A stretch of 64,000 nucleotides of DNA from Zasmidium citrigriseum (GCA_002786025.1 NHNW01000030.1:372001-436000); one strand, 5' to 3'; shown: positions 9,066 through 22,128, counted from the stretch's first letter. Notes: generated by a model not told the origin, from the sequence alone. Program-made: numbers and translations.

Positions 9066-9423
9066 ATGACACGTCCACAAGGCCGCGCAGTCCGTCGTCG
9101 GGGCCGGCACCGTGAAGAGAAAGACGAAGCCAAGCAAGCTCTCGCGGCGGCCGAAACGGTAGGTATACCACTTCCAGTCCTTCCTCCCGAGATCGATCGT
9201 GTTTCAGACTTCAGGCCATCAACGCACGGAAGACCACCGCAACAGTGCGAAGTTCGTCGTTGTAAAAGGGCAAGATACTAAGGGACCAAGACTGTCTCGG
9301 CCTCCGATCCTTTCGGCGTCTCCGGCGCACGGCTTGTTGGTCGAAACAACAACCCAATCGCAACCCCAACCGGGAAGTGGGACGAAACGAAATGGAGCAA
9401 TTCTTCAAAAAGAGATCCTGTGA
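9066..9423 (+). CDS. small spliced hypothetical gene, about 102 aa
   Basis: Exon 1 begins MTRPQGRAVRRRGRHREEKD and runs from 9066 to 9158. A 49-nt intron (9159-9207; GTAGGT donor, TTTCAG acceptor) is spliced in phase 0 to exon 2 (9208-9423), which ends ILQKEIL and TGA. The predicted protein is basic at the N-terminus, otherwise polar and Pro/Ser-rich, with no recognised domain. The exact start is uncertain because the frame is open to 8847. The main support is a clean in-frame splice, so this is tentative. Confidence 0.4.
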
Positions 9424-9824
9424 CGAATAGGAAAGAGAAGAAAAAATACCAACAAAAAAGGATGGTGATACGAAAGACGGAAGTCAGACCGAAGGACTAT
9501 TGCCTACTCTCGGTAGACGTCCGTCGAGGATTGTGTTGGCAGTGCTTACGGTTGCGTTGGTTGGAAGTATGCGTGTATTCCTTTGCGCGGTCCCTGCTTC
9601 ATAGTTAGTGGAGTTCGTTGTTGGTTGTTGCCACCAGTGTCAACATTGCCTATCTCAGGCAGTCGAACGAGGCTCGGACTGGGCAGGTCATCGAATGGCG
9701 ACCACACCGACCGTCGTCCCTGCAGTCTGATCGGTGAAAAGCTGGGCCGATGTGAAGTCCCTGAGCCGTAGCGATGTCGAGCTGAAAGATCTACATCAAG
9801 GCTGCAGATAGGGCTGCCGTCTGT
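9424..9824. other. intergenic
   Basis: No convincing gene or repeat seen. Confidence 0.3.
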
Positions 9825-10770
9825 TCACCGGCCGGGTGGCGTGAAGATGTACCTGCGGTCGGCTATCAGCACATCATGTAGCCGTGTTGATGGCAATGTC
9901 TGCCAGACAAGTAACATAGGGTTCGGCCGAACAATAGGTGCGACTTCAGCAATCGGAACTCCGATGCAGTTACACATCTCCGTGTGGCCAAGCGAATGAT
10001 GTAGAGCTGTACTTGCAAAGCTTTGAGCTAGCAATGGATGATCGAAGACGCCATTCGGGTCCCTTGGATTCGTATCGCCGTAGTCGAATCTCGCATTGCA
10101 ACAGCACGTCATGTCTGGACACTCACATGCACCGGACATAACTGTAGGGTGGTATGAAGCCTTCCGATGTATTGCCTTGATGAAGAGGTGCATCCTGAAC
10201 GAAGAGCATACGTCAACTCAAATCCTCACAAGCAAGGTGAGGTCGTCGGAATTGCCACGTGCTGGTACCAAGGAAGGTTTGGTGAGTTCCTTCGGTCGAT
10301 ACGCAAGGAATCTCCGTGACAAGCCATGTAACTGTGCGAACGCGTGGGAATATGTATATTCCTCCTCCAAAATTAGTGCCGTGGATGGTGTTCACGACTT
10401 CTGAAAGCGCCGATGAGGTGTCGTCGAGCAAATAGGGCTGCATCTGGTGAGCAACCTTCCTCGGCACCTCCACCTCTCATCTTCGTGCCATGTAGCACGA
10501 TAGGCAGATGCGCGTAGAGGATCAAGATAAGCTTTATCCTGATGGAGGACATTGAGATACTGTGCGAATGGCGGTAAGAGCCGTCGTCTGCTGGCGTGCG
10601 CTGCGTGCTTTGCTCATCATGTCGATCGCTTGTGCTCGTTCGATGGCATGGTGCATGGAATGATGCCAGAGAGCATGATCTCGGGGATCAAAAGTCATGC
10701 ATGCGCGGTAACCGCAGAATTGATATCGAAGATGTAATAGCCTGAGCATATCCGTCGACGCATTTGCCAA
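9825..10770 (-). pseudogene. possible decayed gene on the minus strand
   Basis: Three short minus-strand frames follow one another and read like pieces of one protein: 10770-10534 (FCGYRACMTFDPRDHALWHH), 10473-10213 (LLDDTSSALSEVVNTIHGTN) and 10193-9825 (GACECPDMTCCCNARFDYGD). The frame changes between them are not explained by good introns; the best candidate between the last two would be only 35 nt. I recognise no domain. This could be a frameshifted pseudogene, a multi-exon gene I have not resolved, or chance. Confidence 0.25.
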
Positions 10771-11659
10771 AGATGCCTCAACGGTTTCGCATTCGTCGTT
10801 TCAACGGGCGCCGAAATAGGAAGCCATCGCTTGATATGTCCAAGGTCAAGTGAATGAACGGCCTATAACCAGGACTCCAGACATGTAGGGCTAGCGATAT
10901 GGAGTATGCTCTTTACCGCTGCTCCGCTGTGATTGGCAGTCGGGCTCTTTCGAAAACCCGAGAAGCCCCAAAGCAGGTCTCCTGCCCCTCCGGTCTTGTG
11001 AGAGAGAGGCGGACAGTCATCAAAGGATCCATGCCGGGGGTCGATCACTCTCGCTGGATTATGCAGCTAGAGAGCATTTCTTGGGGAGCCTCCTTGCTGT
11101 TGGCGAGTTGAAGGCGAGAAGGTGGAGAGCGTAAGCAGAGCCCAAACGAGATCGGGAAGAGAAGGAGCATCAAGCGTCGAAGGTTAGCCGTAGCGTAGAT
11201 TGATACTTGTGACCTTCCCTTTCGAGAATGGCCCAGCTTGCCATGTGGTCCTGGTCTGTGACTCCGCGTGCTTAGCACATGCTGCATGCTGCAGCGACAA
11301 GAAACCGACAAGGCCCGGCTAGCCGTGTAGAAGGCAGTGATCTTCACAACTTCACGACTCGAGCGCTGCGAAACTCGGGGACGTCGTCTTGACTGCAGAT
11401 GGCGAATTTTGGCTCAAGTTCCATTAATGTCCGAAGTCCGTCATCTCCCTGGACGCCTTGATGATGAATATGACCAAGCATAGGTGATGGCGTACCTCAT
11501 GCCCGACGCAAGACTGGCGGCAAGCAAAGACTTGGAAAGCGAGCTGAAGAAGTACTGTCGCTAAGAGCAGACTGACGGAGTTGCTACTCGTTCAGTCTCG
11601 GTCCGGGTCCGGGCCGATGATATTGACAGCGGTTTGCAGCGTCTATCTCACAGCAAGAC
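10771..11659. other. gene-poor stretch
   Basis: Only short overlapping frames on both strands, none with recognisable content or good splice sites. Nothing supportable seen. Confidence 0.3.
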
Positions 11660-12580
11660 CTATCGCAATACGCCTCGCTTGGGTTGTGTAGGGGCTTGAA
11701 ACCGAATGCTGTTAATGAGAGAACCAGCGATCTGCGCGTCATCCACACGTGGCAGACATGCACACATCCCAGCCATATGTGATATCGCCGCCGTGGCACT
11801 GCGAATCATGCCCGTACCTCGTCTCGGCTCAAGTCTGGGCCACTTCGGCGTGCTCTCGCGCGAGGAGGCTGGCAGGAATGTGAAGTTCGCCGGCATATCA
11901 GTTCTGCTGAGCTGCTGGCTGCGGTACCGTGGAACCGCGCCTTCACATAGAGTGCGGAGGCGTTCTCGGGCGGCTCGATTGTCGGTTAAATGGGCAGGCC
12001 TTGCTTCTTCCACGGGCGGTGCGTAGAGTCTGGCCATGGGCGCGAAAAGCATCGTCGACGTCGCTTGTGTGACGGCTTCCACGTGGCTCGGCAGGGTTGT
12101 GATGGTGAATCGCACGGCTCCATCCTCTTGCGACTCGGCATCGCGCGTGATGATGTGGGCGTCAAGGGCGTCCATCAGCGATCCACGCCATCTAAACTCG
12201 AAGAAGGGCCCCTCTGGCCACGAAGGGCTTAGACCGGTCAGCAAACGACAGCAGCTAGACGAACCGCGCCGGCTAGCGCTCTGGCTGCCACGTGTGAAAT
12301 CTGCAACACATCTGCACGCACGGGACTCGTGCTTCTCGACCGATGTCTGCACGAACCCACTGCCGCTCCCAGTCTGCAGACCAAATGGTGTGCTGTCAAA
12401 GCCCGTCGGCGTGCAGCAACTCTCGTCTTCGTCGCCGCTGCTCATTTCCCCGCCAGCAGCGCAGCGGCATTGAAGGCCGAGCGCAGACTTGTGGCCGTCA
12501 GATGGCATTTGAAATCCAACACGCAGCCGTTGCAGCAGGCCTGGTGGCTTGATCCTGCTCGACAGCCTCCCGCGTTTCAC
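11660..12580 (-). CDS. uncertain open frame, up to 306 aa
   Basis: An uninterrupted frame in GC-rich DNA. A stretch near the middle (FFEFRWRGSLMDALDAHIIT, then TITTLPSHVEAV) looks protein-like, but the rest is Cys/Ser/Arg-rich and unlike any family I know. A competing plus-strand frame (12329-13264) overlaps it. Either or both may be chance frames in GC-rich non-coding DNA. Confidence 0.22.
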   Translation of the reverse strand: MKRGRLSSRIKPPGLLQRLRVGFQMPSDGHKSALGLQCRCAAGGEMSSGDEDESCCTPTGFDSTPFGLQTGSGSGFVQTSVEKHESRACRCVADFTRGSQSASRRGSSSCCRLLTGLSPSWPEGPFFEFRWRGSLMDALDAHIITRDAESQEDGAVRFTITTLPSHVEAVTQATSTMLFAPMARLYAPPVEEARPAHLTDNRAARERLRTLCEGAVPRYRSQQLSRTDMPANFTFLPASSRESTPKWPRLEPRRGTGMIRSATAAISHMAGMCACLPRVDDAQIAGSLINSIRFQAPTQPKRGVLR

Positions 12581-15101
12581 TATTTTTGGCCGGTGGGCTC
12601 ATTTCACCGTCCACCACAGCGCAGAAAGTCGCACGCACACAGACTAGGTCGCGCAGACATCTCACGACAGCACGACAGCTGCAAGAAAACCTCCGAACGG
12701 CTACCAGTATGTTGGTCGCCGTACGATTTTGCCGGACTTGCTCGCCCTCGAGTCATGCGGTGGCCAGCGTTTCCGACTGCTCGGTGTCGGCGGTTGACTC
12801 AGACAGCATGCCGGATGCGGGCCACTGCATCTGAATTCCTCAGACACGAGGGGGTAGGGATGTCTGCCTGCCGGCGAGCCATGTCGTGTCACCGCCTATC
12901 AGAGACGGATGCTGACGGGTGGGAGTGGTGGACGGGCAGTCATCGGGCCAGCACAAGCACGTCGACAGGCGCAGCAGGAGGGGAGCATGCAGGCGGGCGA
13001 GGGCGGCATTCCTCCGCCATGGCAGCGAGTTTCATGATGGTTGCAGCCCGCTCAAAGCAGACACCTCCTCCCGTGCAGCGTCCTATCGTGTATATCAGTA
13101 CATGCCAAGCCCGCAGGACTGCACGACGCTCCGCTCAGCGCTGGCGGTGGACACAAGACTGCCGCATTGGAGACGGCGATAGGCTTGGCGACGACGGCAA
13201 AGGCAATCTCACCCCAATGTTACCTCAAGGCTCACAATGTCCAAGCAGAGATGTGGCTGTCTAGTGTAGAAGGCCAAGATGTTCGAAAATGCTTCTAGCG
13301 CCGTCGATCGCGGATACAGCGGCCAGCAACCTTTTCTCAGCGCACGATAGACTCGTAGGGCGCTGCGACGCTGCGAGCGAACAACGACCGAGACTGCGAA
13401 GAGGCCATATCGAAGTCGCCGCTGTCGCCGCCCATGGTACAGGCCGCGCAAGGGACTCACGCAGACAAAGGCGGCGCATGCAGCGCAGCGTGTGGTGGCG
13501 TTCGGTGAAGCGCGCCAACTGGCGATGGATGGATGGCGGCCACGTGCTGGGAAAAAGGCGCGAAAGCAGGAACGACCAAGCTCCTTCCCTTCCATCCTGC
13601 GGGCGCCGACTTCTGGCCGCCGCGAGCCCCAATTGCCGAGCGGCAGCACATGGCTGGTCGCACGCATGAATGACTTGTGCGACGAGCGGTTATTGCACGG
13701 CGTTCCATGTCGATGATGAGATGCCGTGGAGGTCGTTGAGAACCCACATTCCGCGCAGCAGCACCGGCACGAAGTCCTGGTGAAGAGTCTGAACGCGGTC
13801 GTCCGCATCCTCCTACCCGAAACAGCGTCGAGGTGAGGTTACATCAGGAAAAAGTGAGTTACGTACAGGTGCAGCGGCTCCCTACACCGAGGCAGATGGC
13901 CCAGGGCGTGACTGGCCGTCGAGGAAATACGGTCAGGCCCAGGCTTTATAGGTGCAGCATCTCCTGAGCAGCGTCTGGTATATTTTAGTCACGTCGTCGG
14001 GAGGCAGTAGTAATGGCCTGCAAATAGTGTCGCATCATCATCTCCATCGCCAACGTCTCAGGGACAAATTCTCGGGGGGTTGATGGGAGGCCAATCGTAG
14101 CAAGCTTTGGTCGCGGAGATCGAGGCAGAGACATCACGAGGCGTCTGCACACGGTCATGGTAAATAATAATCACAATCATCTCGCTGACGGGCATAACGG
14201 CTGCGATGCCGTATCATCTCGCAGCAGTCATCTTGATCATGTCGAGCGGAGTGCCAGGAGCAGCGCTCGGCCGCGCGTGGCCTCCATGCAGTCGCATGCA
14301 TGCCATGCGGACGTCGAGCGCATTCGGAGGCGACATGCCGTTTGCGTGCTGAGATGAGCAGAGCGTGTCTCGTCACTCGTATCGTCGCCCCTCTGACTGC
14401 TCCGACGGGGGTAGGGGCGTGAAACAAAGAAAACGTGAGCGTCGGCGAGCGTGGCCATCCATGCCAGAGCGTGGCCGGGCGACCAGCAGACCAGACATGA
14501 TGCTGGCAGTCTCCTAGCGGCGCCTGGCACCACTACGTAGTTGAACAATGCGTGCGGTGCGGGCAGGATGGTGAAACGCGCAAACAAGACGCCGGGCAGG
14601 CCGTGTCGCACGGCGGGACAAGCGTCAAGGAGAGCGCAGAAGACATTGATGAGACACTTCTGGCTGGACGGTCTCTTGTTGCCGTCGTCGTGGGAGAGGG
14701 CGGTATTTCGTATGATCTGAGAGACAGACTGTCGCGGGCTCTTGCCCCCGAATCGCAGCAGCGTGCTCCCTGCAGCGGGAGGCGAGCAAGGATGATGCAT
14801 CGCGGCGGGTGCGCGCGTGGTGCGCAGCGTGGGCGGCAGAAGTCGCGTGCGGCAGGCGAGGCATCGCGCATGCGCCAGTGCGTGGTGTGCCTGCAAGGCG
14901 CAGTGCCGCCACGAGATGGACGTGGATGGTGGATGGTGCTGGGCGCTGATTCAAGGCCATCCTTGTGGTCCGCCGGCGCACGGGGCAGATCAGCGTCGTG
15001 CTCTGCTGGTGCTCTGCTGTTTAGCTGCGCGAGGCCCTACCCTTGTAAGGTGCAAGCGTCGCCGGCCCACTCGCTGCTACAAAGACACTGCCTGCCAGGC
15101 C
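12581..15101. other. long GC-rich region upstream of the flbA-like gene
   Basis: About 2.5 kb with many overlapping frames on both strands, none convincing. Direct visual signs of coding (consistent domain content, splice sites) are absent. It probably holds the promoter and long 5' leader of the downstream regulator, which in other filamentous fungi also has a large upstream region. Confidence 0.4.
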
Positions 15102-17582
15102 ATGACATCCGCCGCCTCATATGCTGGCTCGTCTGGCACATCCCGCATTCCACTCCCATATCAGCAGCATTCCGCCGCCCACGCTCCACCACGAGGCAGC
15201 GACCGCCACGAGACGACCGCATGCCTTCCTGACGTAACCCACGCGCTGCCCGAGAACGAGCAACATCACGACCGCCCGTCCGCCCAGCACCGCCGCTCGC
15301 CCTTTCCTGTCCGCTGCGACAGCGCCGCCGCCAGCGCCCAATCCCACTCCCAAGCCCGCACCACCCCCGACCCCCTCGCCGCCCTCAACGCCAACTCCGC
15401 CCGTCGGCGGCAGCAGCAGCCCCCCAGCGCCGCTGTCCGCCCTCTGTCCCGCCTGAGCATTCTTTCAACCGACAAGGTGGAGTCCAAAACGAAACCCGCG
15501 GCCGGCAGCAAGACCAAGGCCCACTCCCGCCTGGCTTCCTTTGGCCGCCAGCGCCTGCGCGGGATTGTCTCGAGCGGCGACGCCCACCCCCAAGGCGAGA
15601 CACTGCCACGAGTGCCTGTCTCGCCTTCGGACGCCAGCTCGCAGCACAAGCGCTCAGACGCCTCGACCCGGTCTAACACCTCGTCTGAGACCACTCTCAC
15701 CGACGACGCAAAGTCGGACATAAAGTCGCTCGACGACCGCCCCAGCATCGTCGACACCGCAACCTGGCTCGACGGCGAAAACCAGTACGATCTCGACGAG
15801 TACGAGCGGTTATTGAAGAGGAGTCCACGCATGATGCATCAAACATCGTCCAAGCTGCTCCGCATGACGGATGACGATCGGCCATTCACGAGGGTATGTT
15901 CAAGGTCCCACTTTTTGTTAAACGATGGCGCTACTTAAGTGCACATCATGCCCCCCATGTGCCCTTTCAATCCATTCCGTCATTTTTCAACCACTGCGAA
16001 CATGGAGGCAACTCCTCATCGCAGCTGGCTGGCCCAATGGCGAAGCAATCGCACCTTTCACCTCGACCAAGACGACAAGACAGGCCAGCTAATTCCAAGC
16101 CAGGACTTTAAGGACCTCTTCTCGACGCTGATGGTCAGCCTGCCATTGACCTCGCATCGGGTGCGGTTTTCCAAGATCGACCACACATTCACTACCGAAG
16201 AGGCCACGACCAATCTCGGCTCACTCAAATTTTCCCAATCAAATCGCATGCCGGATCCAAAGGACACGTCAAGAATAGTGACGACCACGACAACGACCAC
16301 CTTCTCGATGGCCAGGGAGATGGCACGTGCGATATGCCAGCGATTCCTCGAGGCGCGGTTCATCGAATCGGTCGACGGCAAAACCGACTTCTCCTCTCGC
16401 GGCTCAGTCTGGCAGCTGACTCCAAAGGGAATGCATATTTTGGCTCGATTCTGCCAAAGAAACGGTATTCATCAACGGCATGTCAACGAGCTTTTGGATT
16501 CGCCACGAAACATGATGCAATTAGTCATTTTGGAGAGAGATCCCAACACTGACAAAATCTACCCCGACCGACCATCGATAGAAGTCATTTTCCGACGATT
16601 TGCTGGCGATGCAGGCCCAAATATCAAAGCCAGTACGACTACCTCGGAATCAGACTCGATGAACGACTACGCCACTGGACTCGTGGGTGTCAAGATGCAG
16701 CGATCGAGACGAGAGAAGGAAGCACCGTACCTGTTCTCTGGCAAGGCCGCGTTCGATTGGCTGATGGACTGTTGCACGACAGTCGACAAGCGCGAGGCAT
16801 TCGAGCTTGGCAACCTGTTCCTGCACTACGGATTCATTGAGCCTTACGAGCACGATCGATCAACGAACGGCAGCCAGAAATCACAAAACGGCAACCCGCA
16901 ACGATTTACAGCGTCGAAACAGGTGCTCTATGCCGTCACTCGCCGCGGTCAGCAAGTCGCAGGCTGGATTACAAGTCCTAACGGAACCGTTAACGGCGAA
17001 GCGACCGTGTCTCAGCGAGTGCCGCAGGGTGTCGTTCGAGACTCCAACACCAACCGCATGACGGTCATCATTCGCGATCCTGCGTTGAGACTACTGTTCC
17101 GAGAGTACTTGCGGGAGACCCACTGCGAAGAGAACCTGTCGTTCTACTTGGAGGTCACCTCTTTTCTTGCCGAGTATGAGCGGGCAAAGCGCGGCTCCTC
17201 AGTGCCTAGGCCGGACACGATCAGGGAGACCCTCGCTTCTGCCTACAGCTTATACAACGCCTTCCTTGCTCCAGGGTCGCCATGCGAGCTCAACATCGAT
17301 CACAACCTGCGAAACGCTCTCGCTGGTCGAATGACTCGTGCAGTCGGTGAGGATGAGCAGATGATCAGGAGCTTGGACGAGGTAGCTGTTCTGTTCGATC
17401 AAGCACAGAACAGCGTTTTCAAGCTCATGGCAAGCGTAAGTCTGATCACAACACCGAAATGATGGTGCTTTTACTGACCTGACTAGGACTCGGTGCCCAA
17501 ATTCTCCCGCGAGCCCAAGTACGCAAACATTCTCCGAGAGCGAAATCTCGAGTCCATGCTGGCTGCCGCAGTACCGAGCTAG
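15102..17582 (+). CDS. flbA: FlbA/Sst2-type regulator of G-protein signalling (DEP-DEP-RGS)
   Basis: Exons are 15102-15893, 16104-17435 and 17487-17582. Introns of 210 nt (GTATGT...GCCAG) and 51 nt (GTAAGT...GACTAG) are both phase 0, giving about 739 residues, close to the known FlbA length of about 720. The N-terminus is Ser/Pro-rich. The conserved block DDRPFTR joins DFKDLFSTLMVSLPL across intron 1. A first DEP-like region lies near residues 330-390 (MAREMARAICQRFLEARFI), a second near 460-550 (YLFSGKAAFDWLMDC), and the RGS domain near 580-715 (DPALRLLFREYLRETHCEEN). FlbA proteins act as GTPase activators for a G-alpha subunit and so shift growth towards conidiation. The start is the first in-frame ATG that gives a plausible length; ATGs further upstream are possible. 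Confidence 0.85.
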
Positions 17583-18525
17583 GAGCCCGATCTGGAGGAG
17601 CCGCAGTTCTCACAACCACATCCACCGACGCCGTAATTTGCCACGCTCCAAAAGCAGAGCGGCATGGCGAATTTCCAGCAGCAACCCTGTGGTCAGCATG
17701 TCGGGCCCTGACGAAGCTTACTTGGCATTCTCACAACTCGTGGCATGACCCATGGACGAGTTCATCAGTAACTCGCCATGTACAGCCTGACGGATTAGGC
17801 CAATCTTCTGATCACCTATTGAAGTTTCTCGACCGAGATGAAAAGGAGACTTACGAGGAGTGCTCGACCAGACCTTTCCAAATACCCCCGCATGGAAAAG
17901 GCTGCTTACGACTTCTCTGCTTTGGATTGTTACCAGCGTCAGGCGTTCGGAGGCATTCCCACGGGAAGTTGGCGATTGACGCATTGCGACCGGCGTTTTG
18001 CTTTTTCATTTGTGAATTGGATACTAAGCAATGGGGAGGCTGTCTGGGCAATGAACCTAACACTGCATACATCGCTATCATAATACCTCTGCTATGCTAG
18101 CTGACTCAGGGGCACGAGGGTGAGGAGGAGAAGTTTGAAGAGCCCAGACGGTCTGGCGGGGCCCTTCTCCTCGGAGACAGGCCACGTTACTGGCAGGGAC
18201 GAAAGTATGGAAGAACTCTAAGACTCGGACATCGGACTTGCTAGAAGTCGAGGATGTACAGTACTGGATGGACACAGTGAAATGAAACCTAACATCGATA
18301 AGAACTTCTTGTCATATTTCTTCTTCATCGTCTTGTCACGTGTTGGTCTCCTCGAGTGAATGGTGAATGTGGTGATTGGTTGCTAGGCGGCTAGCCGGTG
18401 TTTATCGCCGCGACGCCACTCTCGCGTTTATTACTTGCAGGTCGCGTCACCCAACGTCGTTTCGTACACATCGCAATCTGTTTTCTTGCTTCTTTGGTCC
18501 TCTACATACTTGGACCACACACAAT
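17583..18525. other. intergenic between flbA-like gene and chk1
   Basis: 3' region of the RGS gene and promoter of the kinase gene, which run in the same direction. No further gene seen. Confidence 0.5.
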
Positions 18526-20325
18526 ATGGGCGGCCCGCCGAATGTAAGATGTCTCCGCGAACTGCCGCCTCGAAGCTGCTAACCTCAACATCAGTCGCAA
18601 GCTGCTCCGCTGCCCAGCAATCTTCCCTTTCGACTTGTCTCTAAAACCATTGGATGCGGCGCATATGCTTCGTGAGTGCGGCGAGAATACATACCAGTCT
18701 CCCGCTGACCCTGCAGAATACGAAAGGCAATACCGAGAAATGCCTCTGGCCCGGTAATCGCGGTCAAATTCATCAATAAAGACCACGCCTTCAAAGCTGG
18801 ACGATTACGACCGAAGCAGATACAGATCGAGCTCGCCCTCCATGCGTCGGTATGTCCGCACCAGAACATTATCCGCTTCATATCACATGGAGAAGACCCA
18901 GCGTGGGTATGGATGGCACTGGAACTGGCGGAAGGCGGTGACCTGTTTGACAAGATCGAGGCCGACGAGGGTGTGGGTGAAGACGTAGCACACTTCTACT
19001 TCACACAGCTGGTCAGCGCGATCAGCTGGTGTCATGGCAAGGGTGTCGCGCATCGAGACATCAAGCCTGAGAACATGCTTCTGAGTGGAGAGGGAGACCT
19101 GAAGCTGGCAGACTTTGGCCTGGCAACACAATTTGTCGAGCCCAAGTCCGGCAAGAGAAAGGCCTGTGGGATGGTATGCGGCAGTCCGCCATACATCGCG
19201 CCTGAGATCCTAGCGGTGGGCCAAGTCAACCAGAAGCGGAAGAATGGCGACGATAAGGTTGGCTACGATCCGCAGATTGCCGACGTGTGGTCTTGCGCCA
19301 TCGTACTCTTCGTGCTGCTAGTGGGCAATACCCCATGGGACTCGCCCGTGATGGAGGAGAGCTACGAATACCATGACTACGTCACGAGCAAGGGCCGGCC
19401 CAAGGACGAGCTGTGGGCCAATATACCAACTGCCGCGCTCAGTCTTGTGCGAGGGATGCTGAACATTGAGTCTACAGAGCGAATGACACTGGAGAACGTG
19501 CGCAAACACCCATGGTTTACGCGAGCGAATGCACATCTGAACGAAAAGGGCAAGGCCGCGAACCCCATGGCTCTGGCAACACAGATGCTGGAATCGCTGC
19601 ATATCGACTTCTCCGCCCCCGTCCAGTCATCCCAGCGGCAGCGGAAACCACAGTCACAAGGCGACCCGATGGACGTCGACAGTATCCACCTCCAACCACC
19701 AGGCTGGACCAACTTCGCCTCCACCCAGCCCGAAACCCCAATAGGCGACACACCCTTCGACTGGGAAGCACCACCACGTCTCGGAGCGGGAGCAAGTTCC
19801 TCCCAGCCCCAGACCGCCCACGATCGAGTCAACGCCGCACTGTCAGTCTCAAAGCCCAACGCCGCCCTTCTGGACCTCTTCGCCGAAGACCCGTCCATGT
19901 CCCAATTCTCCGCCACACCCTCGGTGCCACTCACGCTCACGCAAGCGGCGCGGCAGTTCAAAGACATCGTGCCGGCACACTCGCTGGCGCGCTTCATCTC
20001 AGCGTTGCCACCGTCTCAACTCCTCCCGATGCTCACGTCCGCGCTCCACCGGCTCAATATCCCTGTCGCTGCGCCGCCGACGGCCGCGCTCGAGAGCGAG
20101 GATGGCTGTGTATCCCTGCGGGTCAAGACGCTCGATGCACGGCAGCAACCATTGCAAGGGAACGTGATCGTGGAGCGGGTCGGACTGCCTGGGCAGCATA
20201 ATGTGGATGTTCTGGAGGTGCGGTTTGTGAAGCTGAAGGGAGATCCGCTGGGGTGGAGGAGGTTGTTCAAGCAGGTGGCGGTGTTGTGTAAGGATGGGAT
20301 TGTGGTGCCGGACCAGAGGGGTTGA
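18526..20325 (+). CDS. chk1: Chk1 checkpoint serine/threonine kinase
   Basis: Three exons: 18526-18543, 18595-18671 and 18717-20325, with introns of 51 and 45 nt (GTAAGA...ATCAG, GTGAGT...TGCAG). The spliced product has 567 residues and restores the whole kinase N-lobe, which is missing in the unspliced frame: a glycine loop (TIGCGAYASIRKA, residues 24-36), VIAVKF with the catalytic lysine at 49, HRDIKPEN at 144-151 and DFG at 164-166. A Ser/Pro-rich linker and a C-terminal region resembling the Chk1 regulatory (KA1-like) domain follow. Chk1 is phosphorylated after DNA damage and delays mitosis. The sequence GEDPAWVWMALELAEGGDLF is characteristic of fungal Chk1. Confidence 0.92.
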
Positions 20326-22128
20326 AAGATGGATCTGCGGGATGGATTGATGGGATTTTGAGTTTGATATGCCCTTCACGAAGGGTGTCTTTGGGTTACG
20401 ATGAGGAGTTTGTTGGGTCGCCACGTGGTTTTGCATGGCATGGTTGGATACGCATTCACGAGCATGATACATTGGGCATTTCCACAGCATGGGAAGAAAG
20501 CAAGACAGGATCACAGCATGGACTGGAGTAGTACATAATGCATTGGACAAGGGAGTTTCTCACAGTCAGATTCGATGATGGGACGAGCTGACAGCACTAT
20601 CGAGCTTCTAGACCTTCTTCTTCTCCGTGTTCCTGCATATCTCACCGTATCACTCTCCAAGAACAGAGTGGCAAAAAGGTCAACTACCGCGAAACCCTCT
20701 CTCACTCGTACAGTAGGGCAAGTGTGCGAAGTCATCAACGAACGTGACTGCCGGAGATGCTCTAAGATCCAGCCCTCCCCCTTGCCATGCAACTCACGCA
20801 TACCAGGATCCCCTCCCTCCCTTCGCATTCGGTCATCGAGGAACTCCCTTCTGTCCGGGGCCGGCCTCAGAGCCAAGGATGCTTGGGAGCAGAAAGCTTG
20901 GTGGGCAACGTGTCGACTGGGATGGGCTGGGTTGGCTTTTTATGGATTGGGTTTCTGAAGGTGATGGGGTTTGGAGGTTATTGGGTACCGAGCCGATGCT
21001 TGTAGAGAAGGGGAGAATGTTCGGGGGATGGTAAATGCGGCTATTGGGCTTGGGGTGGTGTGGTGTGATTGAGTTGGGGAGTGGTGATGAGGGATGGAGG
21101 GGGAACGGAGGGGTGCTGTTCTTCGTTTGAGGAGATCTTGAGTGAAAAGCAGGTGACTTTTCGGTAGGTTTCTGTTTGAGGTTTTGCTAATCGGAGGACG
21201 AAAGCGGCCGGCTCCCCAATATTCTCTTCGACAAAATGCCCCGAATACCCTTCCCAAACACCCCCTTCGAACCGCATTCCGTTGAGAAGAACATCTTTTC
21301 TCCGAACAGAAGAGAGTCGCAGTCTTCGAGTCATCCATTTCGGAAAGCGGAAAGTCTGTTTGGCGGACTTCACGCCGGTGGACTTCCTTTGGCCGAACGG
21401 ATTGGGCAGTTGCTCTGGATTGGGAAGGACGAAATTGAGGCTCTTCTTCGATGTATAGGATACTTGACTCCGGCTGCGAGAGACGGGGCCGTGGAGAGGT
21501 GTGGTGAAGGGAGATGCGGAAGAGAGTGGGTGAGCTCGGGGCCGAATGGGAATTGGAAAGCGGGTGTTGATGAGGAATGGATTGTCGAGGGAAATTGAGG
21601 ACTTTGGTGGATTGCCGAATGATCCTGGGTTGCGGTGAGTGTGCTGGTCTTTGATGTGGCTTGTGGGTTGCAAGCGATGGACTTTTGCATGTGAAAGCCA
21701 AGCTAATGCATGTGGCGCCTGCTTTCATTCACTTCAGTTCGATGACGTAAGTCGAAGAGATTCGATTCTTCGAGATGAAGCAACTGAGCCATCTCAATTC
21801 GATGTGCTGTTGCTAAGACTGCTTTGCGGACCGTGTTTTGATTTTGACTGTTGGGCACCTACGTCGTTCAACACGTGCCTTCCTTTCTTGCTCCTGCCTT
21901 TGAAGACGCCGGCTCGAAGCCAGCGCCTTCCGAAGCAAGCTCAGGCAGCAGCGAACACAGCACCGGAAAGTTCAAGCAACAGCATTCGCTGCTTCTCTTT
22001 CTTTCGCACAATCTCCTTCGCCCACCTCGACGCCGCAACAACCGTCTCTCACCGATTCAGCCGCTCAACACCTCGGAAATCGAACCCTCGCCTTCAGCTT
22101 CAACGCAACTCATTCAAATACACCCATC
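20326..22128. other. intergenic with uncertain open frames
   Basis: About 1.8 kb. A minus-strand frame (20940-21728, His/Pro/Ser-rich) and a plus-strand frame (21236-21598, with LPLAERIGQLLWIGKDEIEA) overlap; neither has a recognised domain, and I cannot choose between them or non-coding DNA. The last few hundred bases are probably the 5' leader of the next gene. Confidence 0.35.

Noticed and set aside
12329..13264. 311-aa plus-strand frame
   Set aside because: No domain, Arg/Ser/Cys-rich, overlaps an equally long minus-strand frame in GC-rich DNA.
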